From assembly GCA_028715985.1 (NCBI GenBank), contig JAQUQR010000002.1, positions 83,718-147,717 of the forward strand: a stretch of DNA of 64,000 nucleotides, given 5' to 3'. This stretch comes from Methanocellales archaeon. Lineage in GTDB: Archaea > Halobacteriota > UBA148. Under the pieces are notes generated by a model, which did not search any database, was not told the origin of the DNA, and was given only the letters and a program-made list of their open reading frames with translations. Below are positions 34,601-42,118 of this stretch, piece by piece; the stretch's first letter is position 1; the number at the start of each line of letters is the position of its first letter. The translations under genes and the position numbers were made by a program.

Positions 34601-34656
34601 CCTGCTATCCCACCACCAACGACAAGTACTGCTCCGACTTTCTTAGAGGCTTGCAT
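31642..34656 (-). CDS. hdrA: HdrA double fusion (1004 aa)
   Basis: One chain holds two complete HdrA-like units. Residues ~10-430 match the 429-residue HdrA: VVGGGIAGIQASLDLADSG, FPTGDCSICILSP, CTGCGDCVSACPY, CVKCGNCVAVCD and YCSSVCC. Residues ~445-1004 match the 562-residue Hdr[85 protein letters not shown] and CKGCGTCSVACPS. It therefore has two FAD sites and at least four ferredoxin-type clusters. It is the first gene of the fifteen-gene unit. An upstream inverted repeat and direct repeats may control it. Confidence 0.9.
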   Translation of the reverse strand: MQASKKVGAVLVVGGGIAGIQASLDLADSGFKVYLLEKSPSIGGVMAQLDKTFPTGDCSICILSPKLVNVGTHPNIELITNADLTEVSGKAGDFKVKILKKPRYVDEEKCTGCGDCVSACPYINLPDEFDMALRSRGNIFIPFLQAVPRVVMVDREHCVKCGNCVAVCDAGAIDLYQKPEEIEIHVGAIIVACGFDSFDPSGIKEYGYGRYKNVITALEYERLVCASGPTGGHLDRPSDKKTTNSIAFIQCVGSRDVKNNPYCSSVCCTYAVKEAIITKEHNPAIDVNIFYIDIRTHGKGFEEYYNRAKEEYGVRFTRCRPSSVEETDSEKMLIKYEDEDGKLIGEEFDLVVLSVGLMPPKEPKELSEKLGIELNQYGFCSTSEYSPVETSRQGIYVCGAFASPKDIPESVAQASGAASKASGLLSSERGTLVVGKSYPPEKDVLGEDPRIGVFICNCGVNIGGVVDIPRVVEYAKSLPNVAYVEEDPYTCSRDAQDRIKGAIEEHDLNRVVVASCTPRTHESLFRSTIREAGLNPYLFEMANIRDQCSWVHQHEKEEATEKTKDLVRMIVAKARLLEPLERIFVDVNPSGLVIGGGIAGMTAALELANQGYEVHLIEKEKELGGNLRRLYYSLGGVSPKEHVNELIDEVMKNSKIHVYTGTNIVDVGGYVGNFLVKINQDGDEKDLASGVIIIATGGVEYKPEEYLYGEDDRVLTQLELEEKLANNELKAKTIVMIQCVGSRNEERPYCSRVCCYDAIKNALKIKEKSPDANVYVLYRDIRTPGFTEDYYRKAREEGIIFLRYDEKEKPEVILEDGVLKVLVVDRTLGRKFLIKPDLLVLSAAVLPHPGNKELSEMLKVPLRGDGFFLEAHVKLRPIDFSNDGIFLCGLAHSPKSIDETLSQASAAASRAATILSKERVEAEGAVISVDEILCRGCGRCEEVCEYNALELKEIEPGRLVAQVKKVLCKGCGTCSVACPSGAITLKHFTDKQIIAMIDAMAGIF
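33852..34398 (-). repeat. 547-bp identical tract shared by two hdrA genes, copy 2
   Basis: Partner of 29295-29841. It encodes residues ~87-268 of the fusion protein. Flanking sequence on both sides differs from copy 1 apart from one short patch (about 34490-34522). Confidence 0.9.
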
Positions 34657-34780
34657 AAACTCTTCTCCTAGATCGTTATTCTCAAAAATTATTTCGATTT
34701 ATATTCCCTTATTTTATCTCTCAGATCATATTTAGTACTTTCGTTGAAGATTCCCCCAACATCAATAAACAACTATTTTA

Positions 34781-34849
34781 AACCGTTATATTTGTCAACG
34801 GTTACTTCTGTAGCCAGAGTGTTATACGAGTAGAAAAGTGTTATACGAG
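34781..34849 (-). promoter_or_regulatory. Inverted and direct repeats upstream of hdrA
   Basis: AACCGTT (34781-34787) and AACGGTT (34797-34803) form a 7-bp dyad around ATATTTGTC. AGTGTTATACGAG occurs at 34818-34830 and again at 34837-34849, 19 bases apart, about two helical turns. They lie 125-193 bases upstream of the hdrA fusion start. They are plausible operator sites for the whole unit, but no regulator is identified. Confidence 0.45.
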
Positions 34850-35013
34850 CCGAAATAATAAACCATAGACCATAAATCGATCTAAAGCACCCCTCCAGAA
34901 ATTTACCAGACCTTCGAAATGTCTGAACTCTGCAATTAGCTTAAAATAACTTAATCTCAAACTTTTAAGTGAGCTGGAATGGCAACGGTTCTCTCTTTCT
35001 ACCCCAGGATAAA

Positions 35014-35034
35014 GAAGTGTTCGAATCCCACTTC
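35014..35034 (-). terminator. Hairpin downstream of mscS
   Basis: On the minus strand GAAGTG and CACTTC pair around nine bases and are followed by TTTATCC, 29 bases after the mscS stop. The loop includes a sequence that by chance resembles a tRNA T-loop. Confidence 0.4.
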
Positions 35035-35062
35035 AAAAAAGTCACTGGAGATAGTTTTTTCT

Positions 35063-36136
35063 TTATTTGCCCCTTTTCATATAAAGCGTCCTGATGGGGA
35101 AGGGTATCTCTATGTTTTCCTCCTCGAATCTCTCCTTTATCCTGGAGTTTATGTGATCTATAACATCTACCTTCTTCGTTACATCTTCTATCCATACGAT
35201 TAAGATTAAATTAAGCGAAAAATCATCAAACTCATTGAAGATAACTTTTGGTTCTGGGTCGTCCAAGACATCTGGTGCCTCTTTTGCTATCTCCAAAAGA
35301 ACTCTTCGTACCTTAGCCATGTCTGACCCATATGCAACCCCGATGGGTATACGAACCTTTAATCTGCGATCTGGTTCGACGAGATTGGTCAGCTTCATCT
35401 TTGAGAGTTCTGAATTAGGTATGGTTACTATTGTGTGATTGATGATGTCATACAATCGAGTACTTCGCATGCCAACATCCCTGACTTCATAAAGCTCTTC
35501 CGCGCCCAACATGATTCTGTCTCCAAGTTTGAATGGGTGGTCGAGCATCATATAAAATCCAGAAAACATGTTTGAGAGAGTATCTTGCAATGCCAATGCA
35601 ATTGCTAAACCAGCGATACCCATCCCAGCTAACAGCGGTGTTATGTTTATTTTCAAAATATTCAGGATTAGCAGGATGCCTACGATTAAGAGAAATACTT
35701 TTACTATTCTCTCCAAGACAGGGATGACAACCTGGTCAATACTGGTCTTGGTCCTCTTTGCCAGAGAACGTCCATATTCCTGCATCAAGGCTGGAACAAT
35801 ATTATAGATAACCCAAGTGCCAAGTATAGCACCTATTATCTTAAATACAAGTCCAATTTGAGCTAAAAACGGAAATTTTACAATGATTAAAGCAAGATGA
35901 ATACCAAGAAGAAGTATGAGTATATAAAGAGGCCCTTTTATCGTTTTTATTATAACATCTACCCCTTTAATCTTCGTTCTAGCTGCAAATTTCTCCAGAT
36001 ATTTTTCGAAAAAACGCATGACCACCCTTGCTACAACAAGGGTCAAGAGGAGAATAACCAATGCCTCTATGTATTGTATATAGTCCCATATCATTGCTAT
36101 TTCAACCATTCCGTTGGATATAACTCTAAAGTACAT
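35063..36136 (-). CDS. mscS: Small-conductance mechanosensitive channel (MscS family)
   Basis: An integral membrane channel that opens on membrane tension to release solutes after osmotic down-shock. The 357-residue protein has five or so hydrophobic segments. The pore helix region reads ITPLLAGMGIAGLAIALALQ then DTLSNMFSGFYMMLDHPFKL, the MscS signature. The cytoplasmic beta domain follows, GDRIMLGAEELYEVRDVGMR and TIVTIPNSELSKMKLTNL, ending in the conserved IPFPIRTLYMK. The start is uncertain: ATGs at 36136, 36109 and 36094 are all possible, with none strongly favoured. It stands alone between the hdr unit and the his operon, and is divergent from hisA. Confidence 0.93.
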   Translation of the reverse strand: MYFRVISNGMVEIAMIWDYIQYIEALVILLLTLVVARVVMRFFEKYLEKFAARTKIKGVDVIIKTIKGPLYILILLLGIHLALIIVKFPFLAQIGLVFKIIGAILGTWVIYNIVPALMQEYGRSLAKRTKTSIDQVVIPVLERIVKVFLLIVGILLILNILKINITPLLAGMGIAGLAIALALQDTLSNMFSGFYMMLDHPFKLGDRIMLGAEELYEVRDVGMRSTRLYDIINHTIVTIPNSELSKMKLTNLVEPDRRLKVRIPIGVAYGSDMAKVRRVLLEIAKEAPDVLDDPEPKVIFNEFDDFSLNLILIVWIEDVTKKVDVIDHINSRIKERFEEENIEIPFPIRTLYMKRGK

Positions 36137-36177
36137 TAAAAATCTTATCCTATCAAAAAGATAATCTATGATAAAAT

Positions 36178-36205
36178 GGTTACAATAACAAAAGGGTTAC
36201 AATAA
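36178..36205 (+). promoter_or_regulatory. Tandem GGTTACAATAA sites upstream of hisA
   Basis: The 11-mer GGTTACAATAA occurs at 36178-36188 and 36195-36205, 17 bases apart and 18 bases before the hisA start. It is a plausible regulator site or a promoter duplication for the hisA-hisB-metG operon. Confidence 0.4.
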
Positions 36206-36222
36206 AGTAAAGAGAGGATAAG

Positions 36223-36945
36223 GTGAAATTTGAAGTGATTCCTGCAGTGGACATAAAGGATGGGAAGTGCGTTCAACTCGTACAAGGCGTGCCCAGCAAC
36301 GTTTCTTGGAGTGGCAACGATCCCATCGGAATGGCCATGCAATGGGTCGATGAGGGTGCCAAGACACTGCACCTGATAGACCTGGATGGTGCTTTCGAAG
36401 GAAAAAGAAGAAATGCACCCTTGATTGAACAGATAATAGAACGATGTCCTGCAAAGATCCAAGTTGGTGGGGGCATCCGATCATACGACTCTGCAAGAGC
36501 CCTACTTGACATCGGTGCTGATAGGATAATATTGGGGACTGCCGCAATAGAGGATGGCTCTCTCGTGCAAAAATTGGCAAGTGAATATGGTAGTGAACGC
36601 ATCATGGTCTCATTGGATGCGAAGAGTGGTGAGGTCATGGTCGAGGGTTGGAAAAAAGGCTCTGGTCTCAAATCAACGGAGGTAGGCCTAAGGTTCCAAA
36701 AACTTGGCGCAGGATTCATCTTATTTACAAACATAGATGTAGAAGGGCTATTGCAAGGCGTGAACCCGGCGCCGATCAAGGAGTTAGTTGAGGTGGTAGA
36801 TATCCCCGTAATCGCATCTGGGGGCATCTCATCTATTGAGGATCTGATTGAAATTAAAAACACCAGTGCTGTTGGCGCAGTGATTGGAACAGCACTTTAT
36901 AAGGGTAATTTAACGCTAAAGGAGGCAATGAAGGTGACAAAATGA
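36223..36945 (+). CDS. hisA: ProFAR isomerase HisA (histidine biosynthesis)
   Basis: Converts ProFAR to PRFAR in histidine synthesis. It is a 240-residue TIM barrel starting at a GTG (36223) preceded by GAGAGGA. Phosphate-binding and catalytic motifs are visible: EVIPAVDIKDGKCVQLVQG with the catalytic Asp, LHLIDLDGAFEG, IQVGGGIRSYDSARALLDIG and the second half-barrel IPVIASGGISSIEDLIEI then GAVIGTALYKG. It overlaps hisB by four bases and leads a his-his-metG operon. Confidence 0.95.
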   Translation: MKFEVIPAVDIKDGKCVQLVQGVPSNVSWSGNDPIGMAMQWVDEGAKTLHLIDLDGAFEGKRRNAPLIEQIIERCPAKIQVGGGIRSYDSARALLDIGADRIILGTAAIEDGSLVQKLASEYGSERIMVSLDAKSGEVMVEGWKKGSGLKSTEVGLRFQKLGAGFILFTNIDVEGLLQGVNPAPIKELVEVVDIPVIASGGISSIEDLIEIKNTSAVGAVIGTALYKGNLTLKEAMKVTK

Positions 36946-37520
36946 GAAGAACCAAGGTAGAAAGAAAGACGAAGGAGACTGACATCAAAGTCGATCTAAA
37001 CATAGATGGAAAAGGGGAATGCAACATAAGCACAGGCCTAAAATTTTTCGATCACTTGCTTTCAAGCTTTGCCGTTCATGGAAAATTTGACCTTAACCTC
37101 ACAGCATCAGGGGATGACGAGCACCATATAATAGAGGATGTTGGCATAGTGTTGGGCCATGCTTTAAAAAAGTCCCTGATCGAGAAAGAGGTTATATACA
37201 GATTTGGACATGCAATCGTTCCAATGGACGACTCTTTGGCAATAGTTGCAATTGACCTAAGCGGTAGAGGCTATCTGGTGTTCAATGCTAAATTTTCGGC
37301 AGAGAAAATAGGGGATACCAGCACAGAGATGATTAAACACTTCTTAGAGGCATTTGTCAGTAATGCGAGCATAAACATAAATGTGCGAGTTGAGGGGGAA
37401 AACGACCACCACAAGGGAGAGGCATTATTCAAATCCTTGGCGTTGGCACTAAATGAAGCCACGAGAATCGACCAACGAGGAAAAAGCGCCCCAAGCACAA
37501 AAGGAATGTTGTATGGGTAA
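36942..37520 (+). CDS. hisB: Imidazoleglycerol-phosphate dehydratase HisB
   Basis: Manganese-dependent dehydration step of histidine synthesis. The 192-residue length fits the stand-alone dehydratase. Both metal-binding repeats are clear: STGLKFFDHLLSSFAVHGKF with GDDEHHIIEDVGIVLGHAL, and TEMIKHFLEAF with GENDHHKGEALFKSLALALN. It overlaps hisA by four bases at its start and metG by eight bases at its end. Confidence 0.96.
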   Translation: MRRTKVERKTKETDIKVDLNIDGKGECNISTGLKFFDHLLSSFAVHGKFDLNLTASGDDEHHIIEDVGIVLGHALKKSLIEKEVIYRFGHAIVPMDDSLAIVAIDLSGRGYLVFNAKFSAEKIGDTSTEMIKHFLEAFVSNASININVRVEGENDHHKGEALFKSLALALNEATRIDQRGKSAPSTKGMLYG

Positions 37521-39171
37521 GAGAGTACTGGTAACGACAGCATGGCCCTATGCAAACGGACCTTTGCACTTGGGACACTTAGCAGGTTCGTGTCTGCCGG
37601 CGGATATCTTTGCCAGGTATAACCGGATGATGGGAAACGAAACACGGATGGTTTCCGGGACGGACGAGCATGGAACACCCATATCCATGCGTGCAGAGGT
37701 AGAGGGGCGTTCTCCCAAAGGGATAGTTGATAATTATCATGAGAGAATCAAGCGTTCTCTATATGATGTGGGCTGTTCATATGATCTATTCACTAGGACG
37801 ACGACCAGGAACCATCGTGAAACGGCCCAGGATTTCTTTCTTAAATTGCTTGAGCATGACTTTATCTACGAAAAGGCCATGGATATGCTATATTGCCCCA
37901 AGTGCAACAAGTCCTTACCAGACAGATATGTGGAGGGCAAGTGCCCCAAGTGTGGCTCAGAGGGTGCCAGAGGGGATCAATGCGATGCGTGTGGTAGGAC
38001 TCTTGACACCACGGAATTGATCAATCCCTATTGCAAGAGTTGTGGTACTACGCCAGAGATGCGTGAGACCAGGCATTACTTCTTTCGATTAACTGCATTT
38101 CAGGATAGGCTGCTGAGTTGGATAAAGACCAAGAAAGATCTTTGGAGACCGAATGTCTATAAATTTACGATCAATTGGCTGAAAGAGGGAGTAGAGGACA
38201 GGCCCATAACTCGTGACCTCAAATGGGGGGTCCCGGTCCCTATCAAGGGTGAAGAGGACAAAGTCATCTATGTCTGGTTTGAGGCTGTCATTGGATATAT
38301 CTCAGCGACAAAACAATACTTTGCTGAACAAGGCAAATCAGACGCATGGAGGGTTTGGTGGGAGGATCCGGATACGGAAACTTATTATTTCATTGGAAAG
38401 GATAACATACCTTTCCATACCATTATATGGCCTGCCATGTTGTTAGGCTACGAAGGACTGAACATCCCCACAAATGTCATAGGCAACGAGTTCCTCAATC
38501 TAGAAGGGGATAAATTTTCGACGAGCAAGAACTACGCCGTCTGGTTAGACGAATACCTAGAGCATTTCGATCCAGACCCACTGCGATACTATCTTTCCAT
38601 CAATATGCCGGAATCCAAGGATGCGAATTTTACTTGGGATGAATTTCAACGCAGAAATAACGAAGAACTTGTGTCCACATTTGGTAACTTTGCGCACAGA
38701 GTACTATCATTTATTGAAAAATTCCACGATGGAATCATTCCAGAGCCTTATGATCTCGATGAAAAAGACCTTTCTGTGCTAAAAGAGATCGAGCTAGCGG
38801 TGGATGTTACCGACAACTTCCTTCAGAATTGCGAGTTTAAGAAGGCCATAGCAAGGGTCATGAAGCTTGCCTCATTTGGCAACCAATATTTCAATGAAAA
38901 GGAGCCTTGGAAAGATAAGGCGATGAGCAAAACAACGCTTCATTTAAGCGCTTGCATCATAAAAGCCTTGGCAATCTTGATGGCTCCGTTCCTACCCTTC
39001 TCTGCACAGAGACTTTGGAGTATGCTGGGTTATGAAAGCTCCGTACATGAACAGCGATTGCAATCTGCCAAGAATCCTATCGAATCTCAGCCTGTAAGGG
39101 ATGTGAAGCCGTTGTTCCGGATAATTGAGGGCGATGAAATTGCAGAGCAAAAGACAAAGCTGGATAGATGA
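37513..39171 (+). CDS. metG: Methionyl-tRNA synthetase
   Basis: A class I aminoacyl-tRNA synthetase. I start at the ATG at 37513 (MGKRVLVTTAWPYANGPLHL); an earlier in-frame ATG lies inside hisB. The HIGH motif is GPLHLGHLAGS. The zinc domain has CPKCNKS, CPKCGSE, CDACGRT and CKSCGTT, so probably two zinc knuckles. The KMSKS equivalent is KFSTSKN. The protein is ~552 residues with no C-terminal tRNA-binding (EMAP-like) domain, which in many archaea is a separate gene. The next gene overlaps its 3' end by 38 bases. Confidence 0.96.
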   Translation: MGKRVLVTTAWPYANGPLHLGHLAGSCLPADIFARYNRMMGNETRMVSGTDEHGTPISMRAEVEGRSPKGIVDNYHERIKRSLYDVGCSYDLFTRTTTRNHRETAQDFFLKLLEHDFIYEKAMDMLYCPKCNKSLPDRYVEGKCPKCGSEGARGDQCDACGRTLDTTELINPYCKSCGTTPEMRETRHYFFRLTAFQDRLLSWIKTKKDLWRPNVYKFTINWLKEGVEDRPITRDLKWGVPVPIKGEEDKVIYVWFEAVIGYISATKQYFAEQGKSDAWRVWWEDPDTETYYFIGKDNIPFHTIIWPAMLLGYEGLNIPTNVIGNEFLNLEGDKFSTSKNYAVWLDEYLEHFDPDPLRYYLSINMPESKDANFTWDEFQRRNNEELVSTFGNFAHRVLSFIEKFHDGIIPEPYDLDEKDLSVLKEIELAVDVTDNFLQNCEFKKAIARVMKLASFGNQYFNEKEPWKDKAMSKTTLHLSACIIKALAILMAPFLPFSAQRLWSMLGYESSVHEQRLQSAKNPIESQPVRDVKPLFRIIEGDEIAEQKTKLDR

Positions 39172-39664
39172 TCGCTCTGACATATCCAAATTGAACCTTG
39201 TCGAGATGGGTAGAGATGAGGTCACCTTGGCCTGTACCCAAGGAAAGATCTCACTCTGGCTCGGTAAAAAAGCAACGGAAGACCTGATCATAGGAATCCT
39301 ATCCAGTATATCAAAAGTCGACTCTTCCATCGAATATGAAAGTGAAGTCATCTGTGACTTCGATGCCATCGAAAAATACGAGAGCAGGGGTTATATCCTA
39401 ATCTCATATGCAAGGACAAAGGAGAAATATAGAGTTGTGTTCAACGTGCCACTTTCAAGAAAAGATGCCCTGGAATGCTTTACTGAATCCATTCTCGAGG
39501 AACTAAGGGAGGGGAATGTTCAAAAAAGTTTTCTCTGGAACGGCAACTCCACTAAGATAATGTTATTATTCACAGAACTAAACGATAATGTAATTGGTTG
39601 GCATCTCAAGAGGACGGAATTCAAAGATGATTCAGATGGGTATAGCTGGAATCCCCCGGGCTAA
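39134..39664 (+). CDS. Conserved-looking hypothetical protein (176 aa)
   Basis: The ATG at 39134 lies inside metG (overlap 38 bases); an upstream TTG at 39125 is the alternative. It is a soluble, charged alpha/beta protein with segments LVEMGRDEVTLACTQGKISL, ESEVICDFDAIEKYESRGY and YRVVFNVPLSRKDALECFTE. It ends overlapping the endonuclease IV-like gene by 38 bases. There is no signal peptide and no metal motif, and I do not recognise the family. The tight overlaps on both sides suggest it is translated as part of the metG-nfo-hxlB run. Confidence 0.55.
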   Translation: MKLQSKRQSWIDDRSDISKLNLVEMGRDEVTLACTQGKISLWLGKKATEDLIIGILSSISKVDSSIEYESEVICDFDAIEKYESRGYILISYARTKEKYRVVFNVPLSRKDALECFTESILEELREGNVQKSFLWNGNSTKIMLLFTELNDNVIGWHLKRTEFKDDSDGYSWNPPG

Positions 39665-40418
39665 AAAGGGAAAAGGAATAGATGCTGGCATCAGATATCT
39701 TGCTGAGATCAAATTGGATGCCATGGAGATTCAGTTCGTCAGGGGCATTTTTATGGATAGCGAGGCTGCAAAGAGAGTTGGTGAAACTGCAAAAGAGGTG
39801 GGTATCAAACTTTCAGTACATGCACCCTATTATGTTAACCTCGCTGGGAGCAAAGAGACCATCGAAAAAAGCAAAAAATTCATCATTAATTCCGCTCTAA
39901 GGGCTATCGAGATGAATGCGAATATAGTGGTTCTCCATCCGGGATATTATTCGAAAAAAGAAAACACGTTTGAATTGGTAAAGAGCGCTTGTGAGGAGAT
40001 CAAGGACAAAATAGAAAAGAAAGTACTTCTTGGCATTGAGACAGCCGGGCGGAAAAGTCAGTTTGGCACCCTTGATGAGATCATCAAGATCACATCTGAG
40101 GTTGAAGGAACAAAACCAGTGCTGGATTTCGGCCACATCCACGCCAGGGGTAACGGCTCGTTAAAAAGCAAAAGTGATTTCGAGGGAGTGCTTAGTAGAT
40201 TTGATCATGATGAGTTCCACATCCATTTTAGCGGAGTGGAATATGAGGATGGAAATGAGAGAAAACACATACCTGTGGATGACGAGCCAAACTTTGAACC
40301 CCTAGCAGAGGCTTTAATAGAAGGGAGCTACGATGCCACGGTGATTTGTGAATCACCTTTATTAGAGGTGGATGCCTTGAAGATGAAGGAGGTCATTAAT
40401 GCCAAAATCAAAGGATGA
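39627..40418 (+). CDS. Endonuclease IV-like TIM-barrel protein
   Basis: An AP endonuclease family 2 (Xylose isomerase-like/Nfo) barrel. It starts MIQMGIAGIPRAKKGKGIDA at the ATG at 39627 (or 39636). Metal-ligand candidates lie in LSVHAPYYVNLAG, ANIVVLHPGYYSK, LGIETAGRKSQFG, PVLDFGHIHARGNG, DEFHIHFSGVEYED and the closing ATVICESPLLEVDAL. This is the order of His, His, Glu, Asp/His, His and Glu ligands of endonuclease IV, which cleaves DNA at abasic sites. At 264 residues it is slightly short. The ends overlap both neighbours. Confidence 0.8.
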   Translation: MIQMGIAGIPRAKKGKGIDAGIRYLAEIKLDAMEIQFVRGIFMDSEAAKRVGETAKEVGIKLSVHAPYYVNLAGSKETIEKSKKFIINSALRAIEMNANIVVLHPGYYSKKENTFELVKSACEEIKDKIEKKVLLGIETAGRKSQFGTLDEIIKITSEVEGTKPVLDFGHIHARGNGSLKSKSDFEGVLSRFDHDEFHIHFSGVEYEDGNERKHIPVDDEPNFEPLAEALIEGSYDATVICESPLLEVDALKMKEVINAKIKG

Positions 40419-41007
40419 AAATCAGAGCACAGTCAGGTCAGCGATGAAGATGATGAGTACCCATATCATTGATGCAGCTGAGGATTTAAAAGATGACACA
40501 ATAAAAGAGGTGATCGATCAACTTCTCAGCGCAAAAAAGATCTTTTTGCTGGGCGTCGGTCGCTCAGGCTTGGTTGGCAAAGCATTCGCAATGAGGCTGA
40601 TGCATCTGGGATTTCGTGTGTTCGTGGTGGGGGAGACCATAACCCCCTCTGTGGAAAAAGGCGACCTCTTGGTGGTCATCTCTGGTTCAGGTGAAACCCA
40701 ATCCGTGGTCGACTTAGCCCAAATTGGAAAGGACCTAGGAGCGAAGATTATTTTGGTCACATCAAACCCCAATTCAACAGCGGCAAGTTATGCCGATATA
40801 TTGATCACATTAGGGAAAAGGGTCAAGACGGATGATATGGACTACCTAGAAAGACAAGTAAGGGGGGCGCATAGATCATTGGCACCCCTAGGTACGTTAT
40901 TTGAGATCACTTCCATGGTCTTTTTGGATGGAATCATCGCTGCTTTGATGGAAATCACCAAGAAGGGAGAAGGGGATCTCAAACTAAAACATGCGACCTT
41001 GGAGTGA
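40399..41007 (+). CDS. hxlB: 6-phospho-3-hexuloisomerase (SIS domain)
   Basis: Interconverts 3-hexulose-6-phosphate and fructose-6-phosphate, used by archaea to make pentoses (reverse RuMP route) or to fix formaldehyde. The 202-residue protein has a SIS sugar-phosphate isomerase fold: KKIFLLGVGRSGLVGKAFAM, FVVGETITPSVEKGDLLVVI and SGSGETQSVVDLAQI. The HxlB end LAPLGTLFEITSMVFLDGII follows. GGAGGTC precedes the ATG at 40399, within the preceding gene. The hxlA partner is not in this window. Confidence 0.88.
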   Translation: MPKSKDENQSTVRSAMKMMSTHIIDAAEDLKDDTIKEVIDQLLSAKKIFLLGVGRSGLVGKAFAMRLMHLGFRVFVVGETITPSVEKGDLLVVISGSGETQSVVDLAQIGKDLGAKIILVTSNPNSTAASYADILITLGKRVKTDDMDYLERQVRGAHRSLAPLGTLFEITSMVFLDGIIAALMEITKKGEGDLKLKHATLE

Positions 41008-41011
41008 TAGC

Positions 41012-42067
41012 ATGAAGGAAATAAAAGATTTGTTGGAAAAACTGTCAAATGCTCATGGCACCTCTGGGTATGAGGGAAATATCAGGACCATCGTTGAGGA
41101 GGAGATCCATCCATATGTCGATGAGATCAGGACGGATAAACTTGGAAATCTCATTGCTACTAAGAAAGGTGCAGCGCCATCTATCATGCTTGCTGCCCAC
41201 ATGGATGAGATAGGCTTGATGGTCAAATATGTGGATGATGAGGGCTTTATCAAATTTGTCAAGGTTGGCGGCTGGTTTGATCAGACCTTGCTCAACCAAC
41301 GCGTCATACTTCACACAGAAAAAGGGATGATAACAGGCGTCATAGGATCAAAGCCGCCCCATGTTATGAAAGAGGAGGATAAGAAAAAGGTAGTCAATGC
41401 AGAGGACATGTTCATCGATGTCGGGGCGACGAGTAAAAAGGATGCAAAAAAATTGGGCATAATGGAGGGCACATCGATCACCATGGACAGGGAGTTCCGA
41501 CCGCTGGCAAATGATATGGTTACTGGCAAAGCTTTCGACGATAGGGTAGGGCTGGTGATGTTGATTGAAGCCCTAAAGCGAACAGATGGTAGGGTGACAG
41601 TGCATGCAGTCGGGACCGTTCAAGAGGAGGTTGGATTAAAGGGCGCGAAGACATCTGCCTTTGGATTGGGACCAGACGTTGCGATTGCAACTGATGTCGC
41701 CATTGCCGGAGATAACCCCGGCATAGAGAAAAAAGATTCTTCCATAGAAATTGGCAAAGGGCCTTCAATAACGGTCTTGGATGGGTCCGGGCGCGGACTC
41801 ATTACATCCGAACCTGTGCTAAAATGGCTTAAAAGGACAGCTGAGAGCAACAAAATTCCGTATCAGTTAGAAGTATCCAGCGGAGGAACGACAGATGCGA
41901 CTGCAATTCAGCTAACAAAGGCAGGCATCCCTTCCGGAACGATAAGCCTACCAGCAAGATATATCCACTCGCCAGTCGAGGTGATAAGCCTAAAAGACCT
42001 AGATCGATGTGCAGAACTGATTGCACGCGCCATAGAGACGGTTGACGGGTACTTTTGGGGTATTTAG
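41012..42067 (+). CDS. M42 family aminopeptidase (TET-type)
   Basis: A cobalt/zinc aminopeptidase of the M42 family that forms large tetrahedral (TET) assemblies and trims peptides in archaea. I start at the ATG at 41012 (MKEIKDLLEKLSNAHGTSGY). The metal and catalytic residues are in IMLAAHMDEIGLMV, MVTGKAFDDRVGLVM, GTVQEEVGLKGAKTSAFG, VAIATDVAIAGD and ISLPARYIHSPVEVI. It is about 351 residues, normal for the family. Five bases separate it from hxlB. It converges with sua5. Confidence 0.93.
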   Translation: MKEIKDLLEKLSNAHGTSGYEGNIRTIVEEEIHPYVDEIRTDKLGNLIATKKGAAPSIMLAAHMDEIGLMVKYVDDEGFIKFVKVGGWFDQTLLNQRVILHTEKGMITGVIGSKPPHVMKEEDKKKVVNAEDMFIDVGATSKKDAKKLGIMEGTSITMDREFRPLANDMVTGKAFDDRVGLVMLIEALKRTDGRVTVHAVGTVQEEVGLKGAKTSAFGLGPDVAIATDVAIAGDNPGIEKKDSSIEIGKGPSITVLDGSGRGLITSEPVLKWLKRTAESNKIPYQLEVSSGGTTDATAIQLTKAGIPSGTISLPARYIHSPVEVISLKDLDRCAELIARAIETVDGYFWGI

Positions 42068-42118
42068 CAGATTATAAAAAAATAGAACAAAAAAAACTTT
42101 TCAACGAAAGTGACATCC

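Larger units (their letters stand above)
34657..35062. other. Intergenic region upstream of the hdr-fwd unit (406 bases)
   Basis: This AT-rich region has no gene. It contains the promoter side of the large minus-strand unit, an inverted repeat at 34781-34803, a 13-base direct repeat at 34818-34849, and a hairpin after mscS at 35014-35034. Start and stop codons are frequent and no frame carries a recognisable motif. Confidence 0.6.

Noticed and set aside
35014-35034. A tRNA T-loop-like sequence (GTTCGAATCCC)
   Set aside because: The neighbouring bases do not form a T-stem or acceptor stem. The 6-bp hairpin fits a terminator after mscS instead.
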